A stretch of 22,243 nt of DNA from an uncultured Chthoniobacterales bacterium (GTDB lineage: Bacteria > Verrucomicrobiota > Verrucomicrobiae > Chthoniobacterales > UBA10450). The stretch lies in NCBI GenBank assembly GCA_955652855.1, contig CATPCN010000446.1:1-22243 (forward strand), in the 5' to 3' direction. Positions 14,368 through 22,243 of the stretch are shown here, piece by piece (positions within the stretch are counted from its first letter, which is position 1; each line of letters opens with the position of its first letter). The notes beneath the pieces were generated by a model that saw only the letters and a program-made list of their open reading frames with translations, made no database searches and was not told the DNA's origin. Position numbers and translations under genes: made by a program.

Positions 14368-14793
14368 ATGGGTGAACCATTTTTGTCCATTTATCAGGGC
14401 CGCACGGGTCTGATGGACTACGACGACGTGCACGAGGCCCCCGTCGCGAGCAAGGCGTCGGTGCCTGTGCCGTCGTCTGTTTCGTCCGCCGGGTCGCAGG
14501 ACTGGTTATGGCATCGCAAGGCGAAGCCGGTAGATTGCCTTCTGCCTCTGAGCGCCAGATGGTTCGGCCGGCTGCCGCTCGATGCGTACCCGCGTGAACT
14601 CGCGACGCAGTATCCCCGCATCGTCAATCTCATCGCGTCGCAATGGGACGACCACGACGCCTGCTCCGCATACTTCAGTGAGCTCCTCGTCGATCGTCGC
14701 GGCGCGCGGAAGGGATTCCCTGCTGGGGTACTACACGAACTGCTGAAGCTTCACGCACACTTGTATTCCCGGGAGCGCGCGCCGGAAGAGTAG
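14368..14793 (+). CDS. Conserved hypothetical protein
   Basis: A 141-aa cytoplasmic protein. The C-terminal part carries LPLSARWFGRLPLDAYPREL, QYPRIVNLIASQWDD and YFSELLVDRRGARKGFPAGV, a pattern I associate with a small conserved betaproteobacterial family of unknown role. The N-terminal ~45 residues are variable and Ser/Val-rich. Start ATG 14368 is tentative (no clear ribosome site); ATG 14413 is the alternative. No function can be given. It stands alone, with 330 nt of empty DNA behind it. Confidence 0.65.
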   Translation: MGEPFLSIYQGRTGLMDYDDVHEAPVASKASVPVPSSVSSAGSQDWLWHRKAKPVDCLLPLSARWFGRLPLDAYPRELATQYPRIVNLIASQWDDHDACSAYFSELLVDRRGARKGFPAGVLHELLKLHAHLYSRERAPEE

Positions 14794-15123
14794 GACGGGA
14801 AGAAACGATCCGCCCGCTCGAATTATTTTTGTGGCTATTGCAACGCGGGATTTCGCTCGAAGAGTAGCGCCCACTAAATGAAGGCCTCGAGCGTTGACAC
14901 GACGCCAGCGAAGCGCATGGCGACGCCGATTCCTTGAAAGGATGCTGACGACCTATTTTCAACATCGTTGCTATGATGGCCGCACCAACGAGCGGCCCCA
15001 ACTTTGCCTAGGAGCTGCAACGACCCGTCCGAGCGTCTCCGTGTCTCATCGCGACGTTAACGCGCACCCAGGGCAGTCCTGGAGCCCTCAATGGCGGCAG
15101 TCGCCGAAGGAAGGGAGAACAAC
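14794..15123. other. Intergenic region, no gene seen
   Basis: No credible open frame. A TTGACA at 14894-14899 lacks a -10 at the right distance, so the promoter of the following gene is not identified. The only convincing element is the AAGGAAGGGAG ribosome site just before 15124. Confidence 0.5.
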
Positions 15124-15378
15124 ATGCACATTGTCTGGACCATCCTAGTCGGCTTCGTCGTGGGACTCATTGCGAAGCTGCTTACGCCCGGTTCCGGACC
15201 TGGCGGTTTCTTTTTGACCGCTGCTGTTGGCATCGCCGGCTCTCTCATCGCCACGTATGTCGGGCACTTTCTCGGCTGGTATCAAGCCGGACAATCGGCG
15301 GGTTTTATTGGTGGGTTGGTCGGCGCCATCGTCCTGCTAGTGGCCTATCATTTTCTTTCTAGACCGCGCTCGTATTAA
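15124..15378 (+). CDS. GlsB/YeaQ/YmgE family stress-response membrane protein
   Basis: An 84-aa, strongly hydrophobic protein (transglycosylase-associated family). It has three predicted membrane segments: IVWTILVGFVVGLIAKLL at the N-terminus, FFLTAAVGIAGSLIATYVG in the middle and GFIGGLVGAIVLLVAYHFL at the end. The Gly-rich GLIAKLLTPGSGPGGF signature joins the first two. Members are small inner-membrane proteins induced by envelope or general stress; mechanism is unknown. A strong GGAAGGGAG site lies about 6 nt before the ATG. Intact and of normal length. It appears monocistronic. Confidence 0.93.
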   Translation: MHIVWTILVGFVVGLIAKLLTPGSGPGGFFLTAAVGIAGSLIATYVGHFLGWYQAGQSAGFIGGLVGAIVLLVAYHFLSRPRSY

Positions 15379-15653
15379 CTCTTGCCGTGGATCGTCTTCG
15401 GCATTGCGGCGAGCCAGCGACCAACTTGCTCCACTTCGCAGGCTCCTGATAGCGGATCGATCGCTGTAACCGCCGCAGCAATACGTGAGGTAATCATCAC
15501 CGACGGTGGCCGCGGCGATCGCCCATCGCATTTCCGGGGGGGGGACGGTTGACCGTATCCGAGCGCAGGTCGATTGGCGTTGCCGCGAGACCCCTAAGCC
15601 CAGTTGACCTAGTATACGAATCAACGGGACGGAACATCTGAGGACTGGAACCC

Positions 15654-16412
15654 GTGGGAAATACTGTGCGGAACGAGCAGCGTTCAGAATCAATCTTCCG
15701 GATTCTGTTTGGATCTAGGGAAAAAGATCCGGCAGGCGTCATTCCCGAATTCATTTACACCGCACTGCCTTATATCTACGTTTGCGCCGGACTGCTTACC
15801 ATCGTCGTTCTGCGCGACTGGATAGCTGCGATCAGTGCCTTGGCATGGACTTTGGCTGCTGGCATCGTCTGGGTGCGCCGCTATCGATATCGTTCCCCAT
15901 TCAATCGTTCCGGTGGGCGTATCGATGTGCCGACGGTCATGGATGAGGATGGACCTGGCAAAGAGCTAGTGCCGATTCTCTGGCAACCGTCATTCGAGTG
16001 CGGGCATTCCATTATCGACGCGCAACACCGCCGACTGTTCGGCCTTGGCAACAAACTCGTCAAGGCTGTATTGACGAACAAGTTGCTGGGAGACATAGCG
16101 TGGCTTCTCGACGAACTGGTCGATCACATTACCGACCATTTCTGTACTGAAGAGGCCGTGCTGGTCAAGGCGAAGCATCCCGTCTCCAAGGAACATCGGG
16201 AAGTTCACCGCGCACTGTTGTCCAAGGCGGCGGATCTTCGTGATCGGTGTCGCAGTCGTGAGTTGCTCGCCGGTGAACTTGTTGGCTTCATCGTCTACGA
16301 CGTCATAACAGACCATATCAGCAAAGAAGCCGTGGAGTTCTCGAGTTCGTGGTCTAGACGACATTCACGGAAAAAGCACGCTAGGCGGAATTCGCGCCGG
16401 CATGTTCCGTAG
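15654..16412 (+). CDS. Membrane-anchored bacteriohemerythrin-like protein
   Basis: A 252-aa protein with two N-terminal membrane helices (about 34-52 and 56-75) and a C-terminal hemerythrin domain (about 105-230). Hemerythrins bind O2 at a di-iron centre. Candidate ligands present are His125 (DAQH), His162 and Glu166 (HFCTEE), His181 and His185 (EHREVH) and His221 (DHI). The usual bridging Asp five residues after the last His is Ala226, with Glu225 next to it, so the iron site may be altered. GTG start at 15654 with GAGGA about 8 nt upstream. The C-terminus is Arg/His/Lys-rich. Likely an oxygen or redox sensor, or an iron/O2 carrier held at the inner membrane. The 275 nt before it hold no gene; they include a run of about nine G's near 15536. 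Confidence 0.85.
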   Translation: MGNTVRNEQRSESIFRILFGSREKDPAGVIPEFIYTALPYIYVCAGLLTIVVLRDWIAAISALAWTLAAGIVWVRRYRYRSPFNRSGGRIDVPTVMDEDGPGKELVPILWQPSFECGHSIIDAQHRRLFGLGNKLVKAVLTNKLLGDIAWLLDELVDHITDHFCTEEAVLVKAKHPVSKEHREVHRALLSKAADLRDRCRSRELLAGELVGFIVYDVITDHISKEAVEFSSSWSRRHSRKKHARRNSRRHVP

Positions 16413-16477
16413 CGGAAGGTATCGCAGATTCGAACGGCAGCTTCCATCGGGTCAAATGCCGCGTCCGGCTCCGCACG

Positions 16478-17185
16478 ATGTCGGCAGGGCCGCGACCGAG
16501 CACCGGCAAGTCGGTCCGCGCGCGCTCGGCCGGTCTCAAAGAGCTCCTAAAGACCGATGCCGCCTATGCCCAGCGCTATTTGGAACTCACGAGCAAGGTG
16601 GCGACATCAACCTACACCGAAGTACACGAGAACTACCCGCACACCTCGTGGAGGAACCGAAAGTGGGTAGCGAACCAGCGTGGCATCGAATGGAATCCCT
16701 CCATGAAAAGCTTCAAGGGGTTCTTGCTGATCATGGGCCCTATGCCACGGCCAGGAATGACCCTGGACCGCATCAATTTCAAGGGGCCCTACTCTCCCCT
16801 TAACGTTCGCTGGGCTACGCGGCGAGACCAGGACAACAACAAGGGGGACAACATCCGGATTCCGGTACGCGGCAAGCTCATGACCATCACCGAGGTAGCG
16901 GAGTTCTCAGGAAAAATCTACGACGCTATTCGGATGGGCATCAAACGACACGGTTATGCGTGGGCGGCTGATCTTGTCGCAACCGTTTCCTTCGGTCTAC
17001 AAGAAGAGACGGCGTGGCAGTTTTCCGAGCCCGGCCGGGCGGAGCTAGAAGCGGAGCTTCTTTATGCAGTCGGTACTGCACCCTGCCTGAAGGGAGCGAT
17101 GATTGGTACCCACTCGGTGTTCATGTACCCGCGTCCGCTGAACCACGGCGCTGGTTTGTGCCCCCACCGCGTCGTGAACCAATAG
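16478..17185 (+). CDS. HNH-endonuclease-like phage protein
   Basis: A 235-aa protein. The core at 85-121 (MGPMPRPGMTLDRIN, GPYSPLNVRWATRRDQDNN) matches the C-terminal signature of small phage HNH/homing-type proteins, normally MGxRPxGxxLDRIDNxGxYxxxNCRWAT. Here the catalytic-region Asp-Arg pair (97-98), Asn109 and Trp112 are kept, but the usual Cys before Arg-Trp is Val110. The segment before it (HTSWRNRKWVANQRGIEWNP) is also of the family type. The C-terminal ~100 residues are unrecognised. It begins a short phage-like group together with the next two genes. Start uncertain; ATG 16478 has no clear ribosome site. Confidence 0.65.
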   Translation: MSAGPRPSTGKSVRARSAGLKELLKTDAAYAQRYLELTSKVATSTYTEVHENYPHTSWRNRKWVANQRGIEWNPSMKSFKGFLLIMGPMPRPGMTLDRINFKGPYSPLNVRWATRRDQDNNKGDNIRIPVRGKLMTITEVAEFSGKIYDAIRMGIKRHGYAWAADLVATVSFGLQEETAWQFSEPGRAELEAELLYAVGTAPCLKGAMIGTHSVFMYPRPLNHGAGLCPHRVVNQ

Positions 17186-17359
17186 CCCAGAGAATCGAAA
17201 CGCATGACAAACCGGTGTCATGGCATGACCCTTCGCCGAAGCCGAATCCGACGAAGTCACGTCCACCGCCGAAATGGCTTCAGGCCGTAATCAAGGTAGA
17301 AGAGGACGCCATCATGTCAGAGATGTTTGTCCACTCAGCATTTCACGACGGATAAAAGC

Positions 17360-17641
17360 ATGCCGATATACATTCGTGATCAGAAACATGGGCTAGTAAG
17401 GGCGTATCCAGGAGGTCCGTTGCTGACATTCGCCGATCATCACGCCTTCCTTCGTGCCCTTGACGATAATGACGGCGACAAACTTGAGGGACTCGCTCCG
17501 CCACTCTATGGTTCTTTTCTCAAGATGCCGGCTTCAGCATGCGCCAACGTCGGTCTGCCGGCGGGCAGTACCTACGCAGCGGCGGTTCGCGCGATGTTTC
17601 CCGATTATTGCCCGCAACCGGCGCGCGATGTCAGAGGCTGA
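17360..17641 (+). CDS. Hypothetical protein
   Basis: A 93-aa product from ATG 17360 (MPIYIRDQKHGLVRAYPGGP), with FADHHAFLRALDDNDGDKLEGLAPP and a C-terminal AAAVRAMFPDYCPQP. The in-frame TTG at 17327 is less likely. Sequence character is protein-like and the codon choice resembles neighbouring genes, but no family is recognised and no clear ribosome site is present. It lies between two phage-like genes. Confidence 0.4.
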   Translation: MPIYIRDQKHGLVRAYPGGPLLTFADHHAFLRALDDNDGDKLEGLAPPLYGSFLKMPASACANVGLPAGSTYAAAVRAMFPDYCPQPARDVRG

Positions 17642-17783
17642 TGTCGCCCGACATGAAGTTCGATCCTGAGGCGCAATCGAATTGAACTGGAACAGGCAAT
17701 CGGTTGTCGGGTGCACGGGAGTCGGTCCTCGGAGGTGTCACGGGCCTTTACACTGTGAGTCCACGATACACCACGATGCTCAA

Positions 17784-18305
17784 GTGACGACCGAGGCAAT
17801 ACGCGACGAATTCGTACGTGCCCGAATCGGGGGTAAGTCGATCTCGCTGAAGGAATTGGCGGCACGCCACGGCCGCAGTCACGACGCCTTGCGTCAGGCA
17901 GCCAGCAAGGGACAGTGGACCAAGTTGGCCACGCTGGCATGTGCCGAGCGGGGCGCCGCAGTGGCCGAGAAGATCACGCAGCAAAACGCGCTCACCGCCT
18001 GTGTGTTGGAGCAAGCGGTGGAGCACGAGGTGCAAGTTCGGGAGCGTCACGCTCGACTTGCTCGCTCCCTCCAGCAAGTGGCAGTTGAGCGGCTCATGAC
18101 GCTCACTGCAGGTGAACTATCGGCCAAGCTGGCCATCGAGTTGCTGAAGACTGGCATCGACGTTGAAAGAGCGGCACTCGGGTTAGCCGACATGCGTTCT
18201 CCGGCCGAGCACAACGATGGTGAAGACCGTTCGGTTCTCCAGGAAGCGGTACGTGAGGCCCAGGACATACTGCTGAGACATGCGCGATCGCGAGACCTCG
18301 AATAG
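17784..18305 (+). CDS. Phage terminase small subunit-like DNA-binding protein
   Basis: A 173-aa protein from a GTG at 17784, chosen because the preceding in-frame residues look non-coding. The N-terminus (TEAIRDEFVRARIGGKSISLKELAARHGRSHDALRQAASKGQW) is a helix-turn-helix of the kind found in small terminase subunits and related phage proteins. The rest is a long helical region (LEQAVEHEVQVRERHARLARSL...LSAKLAIELLKTGIDVERAAL) suitable for oligomerisation. Small terminases recognise phage DNA for packaging. No large subunit or capsid gene follows, so this is an isolated phage remnant or a domesticated DNA-binding protein. Confidence 0.55.
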   Translation: MTTEAIRDEFVRARIGGKSISLKELAARHGRSHDALRQAASKGQWTKLATLACAERGAAVAEKITQQNALTACVLEQAVEHEVQVRERHARLARSLQQVAVERLMTLTAGELSAKLAIELLKTGIDVERAALGLADMRSPAEHNDGEDRSVLQEAVREAQDILLRHARSRDLE

Positions 18306-18372
18306 GCGCCGCGAGATGGTGTGTCCCCGCACTTTACGGCCACCGTTGTCACGGGGCAAAACGTCGGCTCCG

Positions 18373-18390
18373 ACTGCAATCAATTGCAGT
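18373..18390. promoter_or_regulatory. 18-bp palindrome upstream of the MAPEG gene (candidate operator)
   Basis: ACTGCAAT (18373-18380) and ATTGCAGT (18383-18390) are perfect inverted halves separated by CA, 41 nt before the MAPEG start. No T-run follows, so it is more like a dimeric repressor site than a terminator. Binding protein unknown. Confidence 0.5.
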
Positions 18391-18431
18391 GACCGGGTCG
18401 CTACCAGCGCAATGGAAAGGGGACTCTAGCC

Positions 18432-18830
18432 ATGTTCGTGACGCCTTTGTATGCTGGCTTTCTGACGCTCTGGTTCGTGCTATTGAGCGTGCGGGTGATG
18501 AATCTGCGACGCGGCGTGCCTTTCGGCGACAAAGGCGACGTTGGGATCACTCGCATCGTCCGTGCGCAAGCCAACTTCGCCGAGTACGTGCCGCTCGCCT
18601 TGTTGTTAATGGGCTTTCTGGAGGTCACCCGGTATTCGATCTACTTATTGCATGCACTCGGCCTGATCCTCGTTGTTGCTCGGCTCCTGCACGGCCTTGC
18701 GCTGTCGTTTGGCTGGCAACCTCGCTTCGGTCGCGTTGTGGGTGCGGGCCTCACGCTCATCGTGCTGCTCATCGAAGCGGTGCTCTGTCTCTACCAAGGC
18801 TTCAGGGGTCAATGGATTTGGGTGCAGTGA
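18432..18830 (+). CDS. MAPEG family membrane protein
   Basis: A 132-aa inner-membrane protein with about four hydrophobic helices and the MAPEG signature VRAQANFAEYVPLALLLMGFLE (Arg-Ala-x-x-Asn-x-x-Glu-Tyr) near residues 45-65. It begins with MFVTPLYAGFLTLWFVLLSVRVMNLRR, as usual for the bacterial branch. MAPEG proteins bind glutathione and may act as glutathione transferases or peroxidases; the bacterial physiological substrate is generally unknown. AAAGGGGA lies upstream of the ATG. The DUF72 gene begins immediately after its stop, so they are probably co-transcribed. Confidence 0.92.
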   Translation: MFVTPLYAGFLTLWFVLLSVRVMNLRRGVPFGDKGDVGITRIVRAQANFAEYVPLALLLMGFLEVTRYSIYLLHALGLILVVARLLHGLALSFGWQPRFGRVVGAGLTLIVLLIEAVLCLYQGFRGQWIWVQ

Positions 18831-18851
18831 ATGGGTTGTGATGTCACGGCC

Positions 18852-19757
18852 ATGACGCAGATTTTGGTGGGCACCTCATCGTGGACCGACAAAACGCTCG
18901 TCGACAGTGGGAAGTTCTACCCAGCCAGTGCCAGGACACCGGAAGGCCGCCTCCGCTTCTACGCAGCGCAATTCCCCATCGTCGAGATCGACAGCAGTTA
19001 CTACGGCATCCCCTCAATCGAGAATGCCCAGCGCTGGGTGGAGCGCACTCCACCAGGCTTCGTCTTCAACATCAAGACGTATCGGCTCTTTACTCGGCAT
19101 CAAACGCCCGTCATCAGCATGGCGAAGAAAATGCGGGAGGCGCTCGGCCCGATGCCCAAGAGCAACGTCTACGACAAGGATGTGCCGGATGAGATCAAGC
19201 TCGAACTGTGGCGCCAGTTTCGCGCGGTGCTCGAAGTGCTGAGGGATGCAGGGAAGCTCGGTGCCGTTCACATGCAGTTTGCCCCGTGGGTGGCGTTTCA
19301 TCCGGAGACCTTCGACTACCTCGACCATTGCCGGGCGATGCTCGCGGGGTTCACCGTTGCAGTCGAGTTCCGCAACAAGACGTGGTTCGACACCGAGAAG
19401 CACACCGCCCGCACGCTGGCGTTCGAACGCGACAACGGATTCGTCAACGTCGTGGTGGACGAGCCGCAAGGCATCGCCAATACCATCCCCTCGGTGTGGG
19501 AGGTCACCAACCCGACGCTAAGCGTCGTGCGACTGCACGGTCGCAACCACGGCACCTGGAATCGCAAAGGGTTGAAGGCGTCTTCGCAGCGCTTCGACTA
19601 CGACTACAACCAAGAGGAGCTGAAGGAGATCGGTGGACAGGTCCAGAAGATCGCCCGCAAGGTCGAAACCACACACGTACTTTTCAACAACAACTACCAA
19701 GATCAGGGCCAGCGTGGCGCTCGTGCATTGAGCGCTATCCTGGTGACATCCAAGTAA
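18852..19757 (+). CDS. DUF72 (YecE-like) protein
   Basis: A 301-aa cytoplasmic TIM-barrel protein of the DUF72/YecE family. It opens ILVGTSSWTDKTLVDSGKFYP, followed by AAQFPIVEIDSSYYGIPS, FVFNIKTYRLFTRHQTP, VHMQFAPWVAF, VAVEFRNKTWF and the late YRLHGRN-type motif (VVRLHGRNHGTWN). These are all hallmark segments of the family, whose biochemical role is unproven. ATG 18852 fits the family start; ATG 18831, directly after the MAPEG stop, would add seven residues. Intact and of normal length. The next 236 bp hold nothing recognisable. Confidence 0.92.
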   Translation: MTQILVGTSSWTDKTLVDSGKFYPASARTPEGRLRFYAAQFPIVEIDSSYYGIPSIENAQRWVERTPPGFVFNIKTYRLFTRHQTPVISMAKKMREALGPMPKSNVYDKDVPDEIKLELWRQFRAVLEVLRDAGKLGAVHMQFAPWVAFHPETFDYLDHCRAMLAGFTVAVEFRNKTWFDTEKHTARTLAFERDNGFVNVVVDEPQGIANTIPSVWEVTNPTLSVVRLHGRNHGTWNRKGLKASSQRFDYDYNQEELKEIGGQVQKIARKVETTHVLFNNNYQDQGQRGARALSAILVTSK

Positions 19758-19993
19758 ATGGCAGCTTTCGGCTGAAGCATAACGCCGTCCAATTCACCCC
19801 TAAGCAGACGCGCATTCCTGTCGCGGCAAGTGTCAGAGACCGCGAAGCTTCATTCCTGAAGCGTTCAAGCATCGCAAATTGGCTCATTTGCCGGCACAAT
19901 TACGCGTCGCTCGACGGATTGGGAATTTACTGGCGTCCGACACGAAGGTCGCCAGATCGCAAGGAACTTGCACGCCGGAAGGATGATACCCGC

Positions 19994-20672
19994 TTATGCG
20001 GCGCGATCTTGCCCAACCCGGGAAAGTACGGCCTCGAAAGCGCCGAGGCGCCCGGCGTAGCGTTCGTCCGCCACTTTCTTGACGGCCTGCGGCGCCACGC
20101 GCGGCGAGCCGGAATTGAACGGGGGATGCGGATCGTATTCGAGGGAGAGTTGCACGGCCTGCGCGATGTCGGGCCCGGCGATCTCCGCCATTACGGTGAG
20201 TGCGAAATCGATACCCGCGGTGACACCGCCGCCAGTGAATCTGTTCCCATCGCGAACAACGCGCTCTTTCACCGGGATCGCGCCCACGCGTGGTAGCAGA
20301 TGGTGAAACGCCCAATGTGTCGTCGCCATCTTGCCGTGCAGAAGGCCCGCGGCGCCGAGGACGAACGCGCCGGTGCAGACGGACGTGACATAGTTCGCAC
20401 CCGCGCCTTGGCGGCGTACGAAATCCATCGTCTCGTCATCCTCCATCGCCTGCACGACGCCAAATCCACCCGGTATGCAGACAAGATCGAGCGCTGGACA
20501 ATCTGCAAACGTCGTCGTCGGCATGAACTTGAGCCCCGAATCCGATGCGACGGGTTGAAGCGTCTTCGCCGCGACATGCGTGCTCGCGCCCGGCAGCCGC
20601 GCCAGCACCTCCAGCGGCCCGGTGAAATCGAGCTGCGTGAGGGTTGGGGAAGATCACGAATCCTATTTGCAT
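19994..20672 (-). pseudogene. DJ-1/PfpI family protein (isonitrile hydratase-like), frameshifted
   Basis: The gene starts at ATG 20672 with a good GGAGG site, reading MQIGFVIFPN. The family sequence then continues in another frame as LTQLDFTGPLEVLARLPGAS. The two parts join at a C-run (plus strand G's at 20641-20643) that has one extra base, so translation from the true start would run into nonsense. The rest is well preserved: DLVCIPGGFGVVQAM, the nucleophile elbow TSVCTGAFVLGAAGLL and the family ending VQLSLEYDPHPPFNSGSP. Members of this branch hydrate isonitriles to N-formamides through the elbow Cys. The break looks recent, or is a sequencing/assembly error in a homopolymer, because no other damage is seen. 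Confidence 0.88.
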
Positions 20673-20732
20673 GGGATTTCCCTCCGTGCCGCGATCCTGT
20701 CCCGCGATAGCCTCAGGGCCACTTCGTGCCAT

Positions 20733-21126
20733 GCAGCGCCTTCACTGTGCGGGTAGTCGGATTGGGTATCGGTGAGCATCAATGGCAAGCTTACGGGATC
20801 ATTGGCGGACTGCAAACTTCACTCCGGCATCCGCCCCCGAGAAGATCAGCCGCCAGACTTGGGGCGTAAGGGGTTGTCGTTGGGACCGGCGGCTGGCGGC
20901 CAAGGGCTGCCGTTCGCGCACTGCAGAATGGGTAGCAAAGCAGACGTCGATTCTAGCATACCGAAGAGGGTTTCTTAGCCCGCAGATGCGGATCATTGGA
21001 CTTGCCGCGCCCACTCCGACTGAGAATGCCTCTGCGTCCTGGCTGCTGCGCCCCGCTCCTAGCGAACTGCCCGCTTGGCCCTTTTGTCAGCTACTCTGCA
21101 GCCTCTGATCTCCGGAGGGGTGTCCA
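20733..21126. other. Intergenic region, no gene seen
   Basis: About 390 nt between the DJ-1-like pseudogene (minus strand) and the hydrolase (plus strand), so it should hold divergent promoters, though none is clear by eye. The open frames that cross it lack motifs and ribosome sites. A strong CTCCGGAGGGG ribosome site precedes the hydrolase at 21127. Confidence 0.45.
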
Positions 21127-22215
21127 ATGAGATTTTGGCTTCTGCCTTTATTGCTGCCGATTTGCGCCGTCGCTCAGCAGTCTCCCCCGTCTTCGCATTT
21201 GCTTGGCTATGCGGAAAGCAGCTACGTGATCAAGAATTTTCAGTTCCGCTCGGGTCAGTCGCTGTCGGAACTTCGCCTCGCCTACGTAACTCTCGGCACG
21301 CCGCAAAGGGATGCGGCGGGGCGGATCCGCAATGCCGTGCTTCTTGTGCACGGAACCGGCGACAGTCACGAAACGTTCCTCGAAGCCGACATTGCAAACT
21401 TTCTGTATGGTCCGGGCCAAGCGTTGGACCTCCGAAAGTTCTACCTAGTTATCCCTGATGCTCTCGGTCACGGGAAATCGAGTAAGCCGAGCGATGGCAT
21501 GCGAGCGAGGTTCCCGAACTACGGCTACGAAGACATGGTCGCGGCCGAATACAAGCTTGTCACGGAGGGGTTCGGGATTCGTCACTTGCGATTGGTCATG
21601 GGCGAATCCATGGGCGGAATGCACACGTGGCTGTGGGGCATTCGCTATCCGGACATGATGGACGGATTGGTGCCTTTGGGCTGCTATCCTGTTCAAATCG
21701 CGGGCCGCAACTGACTGTGGCGGCGCGTCATAGTCGAGGCGATTCGAAACGATCCCGACTGGAAAAACGGCGACTACACGAAACAGCCACGCGCGTGGGC
21801 GGCCGTTAGCGGCATTGTCGGCGTCATGGTCACGAGCCCGCTATTTCTGCAGGCGAAGTATCCGACGCGGGCCGCCGTCGACGCTCGGTATGATCAGAAT
21901 GTTCAGTCGGCGCTCCGAAATGATGATGCGAATGACGAGCTCTACGCCTATTCGGCCTCGAGCGATTACGATCCCGCGCCGGAACTAGAAAAGATAAGAG
22001 CCAAGTTGTTGGCAATCAACTTTGCCGACGACGAAATCAATCCTCCGCAACTACGGATCCTGGAACGCGAAATGCCGCGGGTCAAGAACGGCCGATTCGT
22101 CATCGTCCCGGCCACCGAGAAGACAAATGGCCACCTGACAGCCGGGCACGCCGAGTTCTGGCAGGCACAGCTCACAGAGTTCATGGAATCCCTGGGGGGC
22201 GATACGACTCAGTGA
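21127..22215 (+). pseudogene. Exported alpha/beta hydrolase (homoserine acetyltransferase-like) interrupted by an in-frame TGA
   Basis: The reading frame is one gene of 362 codons broken at codon 196 (TGA at 21712-21714). The first part has a signal peptide (MRFWLLPLLLPICAVAQ), the oxyanion region LLVHGTGDS, DALGHGKSSKP and the nucleophile elbow GESMGG (Ser161). After the TGA the same frame continues LWRRVIVEAIRNDPDWKNGDY, then INFADDEINPP (catalytic Asp301 or 302) and GHLTAGHAEF (His336). So all triad residues are encoded but split. Family members in this branch are secreted or periplasmic alpha/beta hydrolases resembling homoserine O-acetyltransferase. There is no frameshift and no other damage. 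TGA ends normal genes here (for example fimT and pilV), so it is not read as Trp. Confidence 0.9.
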
Positions 22216-22243
22216 TTGAACCGGCAGCTTTCGTGTCCGCCAA

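Noticed and set aside
14894..14899. TTGACA as a -35 box for the GlsB/YeaQ gene.
   Set aside because: No -10-like hexamer at 16-18 bp downstream, and it is over 220 nt from the start codon.
19208..20296. A 362-codon plus-strand frame across DUF72 and the DJ-1-like gene.
   Set aside because: It is out of frame with DUF72 and antisense to the DJ-1 gene, both of which have clear family motifs.
21712..21714. TGA read as Trp or selenocysteine in the hydrolase.
   Set aside because: TGA is a normal stop elsewhere in the window (fimT, pilV, pilW), no selenocysteine-type hairpin was seen just after it, and the position is not catalytic.

Overview
The window looks like a chromosomal stretch of a GC-rich Gram-negative bacterium, most likely a betaproteobacterium (Burkholderiales-like). 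It carries a complete type IV pilus minor-pilin operon, single-copy housekeeping-type genes (MAPEG, DUF72, GlsB/YeaQ, hemerythrin) and tRNA-Lys genes used repeatedly as integration sites. No species can be named from the sequence alone.

Left part (1-5268): a nested integration zone. On the minus strand, reading off the left edge, four overlapping reading frames run in series: a 51-aa basic peptide, a stand-alone integrase N-domain, a helix-turn-helix protein and a tyrosine recombinase. Upstream of them lies about 1.4 kb (1003-2407) without a credible gene. It is tiled by about 30 short inverted repeats (stems of 5-11 bp, many with 5-nt loops), including a 30-31-nt tandem set at 1859-1966. This hairpin array is the most unusual thing in the window. 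Then come an orphan ABC substrate-binding protein, a small exported protein and a RelB/ParE-type toxin-antitoxin pair. Two direct repeats of the 3' part of a tRNA-Lys(UUU) gene (4741-4787, 5223-5268) bracket a truncated P4-type integrase. Together these suggest two elements stacked in one tRNA-Lys gene that should lie just left of the window. The first element would carry the hairpin array, the second is nearly deleted.

Middle (5486-12435): pilE-like, fimT/fimU-like, pilV, pilW, pilX and pilY1 in one tight operon (stop/start overlaps), ended by a clear intrinsic terminator. The type IV prepilins would form the priming tip complex of the pilus and PilY1 the tip adhesin or Ca2+ sensor. A tRNA-Lys(CUU) gene with a near-consensus promoter follows.

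Right part (12436-22243): directly behind that tRNA is a second integrase remnant with only the catalytic half, then about 1 kb of decayed DNA. After it come a conserved hypothetical, GlsB/YeaQ, a membrane-anchored hemerythrin, a small phage-like group (HNH-like protein, hypothetical, terminase-small-subunit-like HTH protein), MAPEG, DUF72, and two freshly broken genes. One is a DJ-1/PfpI (isonitrile hydratase-like) gene with a 1-nt frameshift. The other is an alpha/beta hydrolase with an in-frame TGA.
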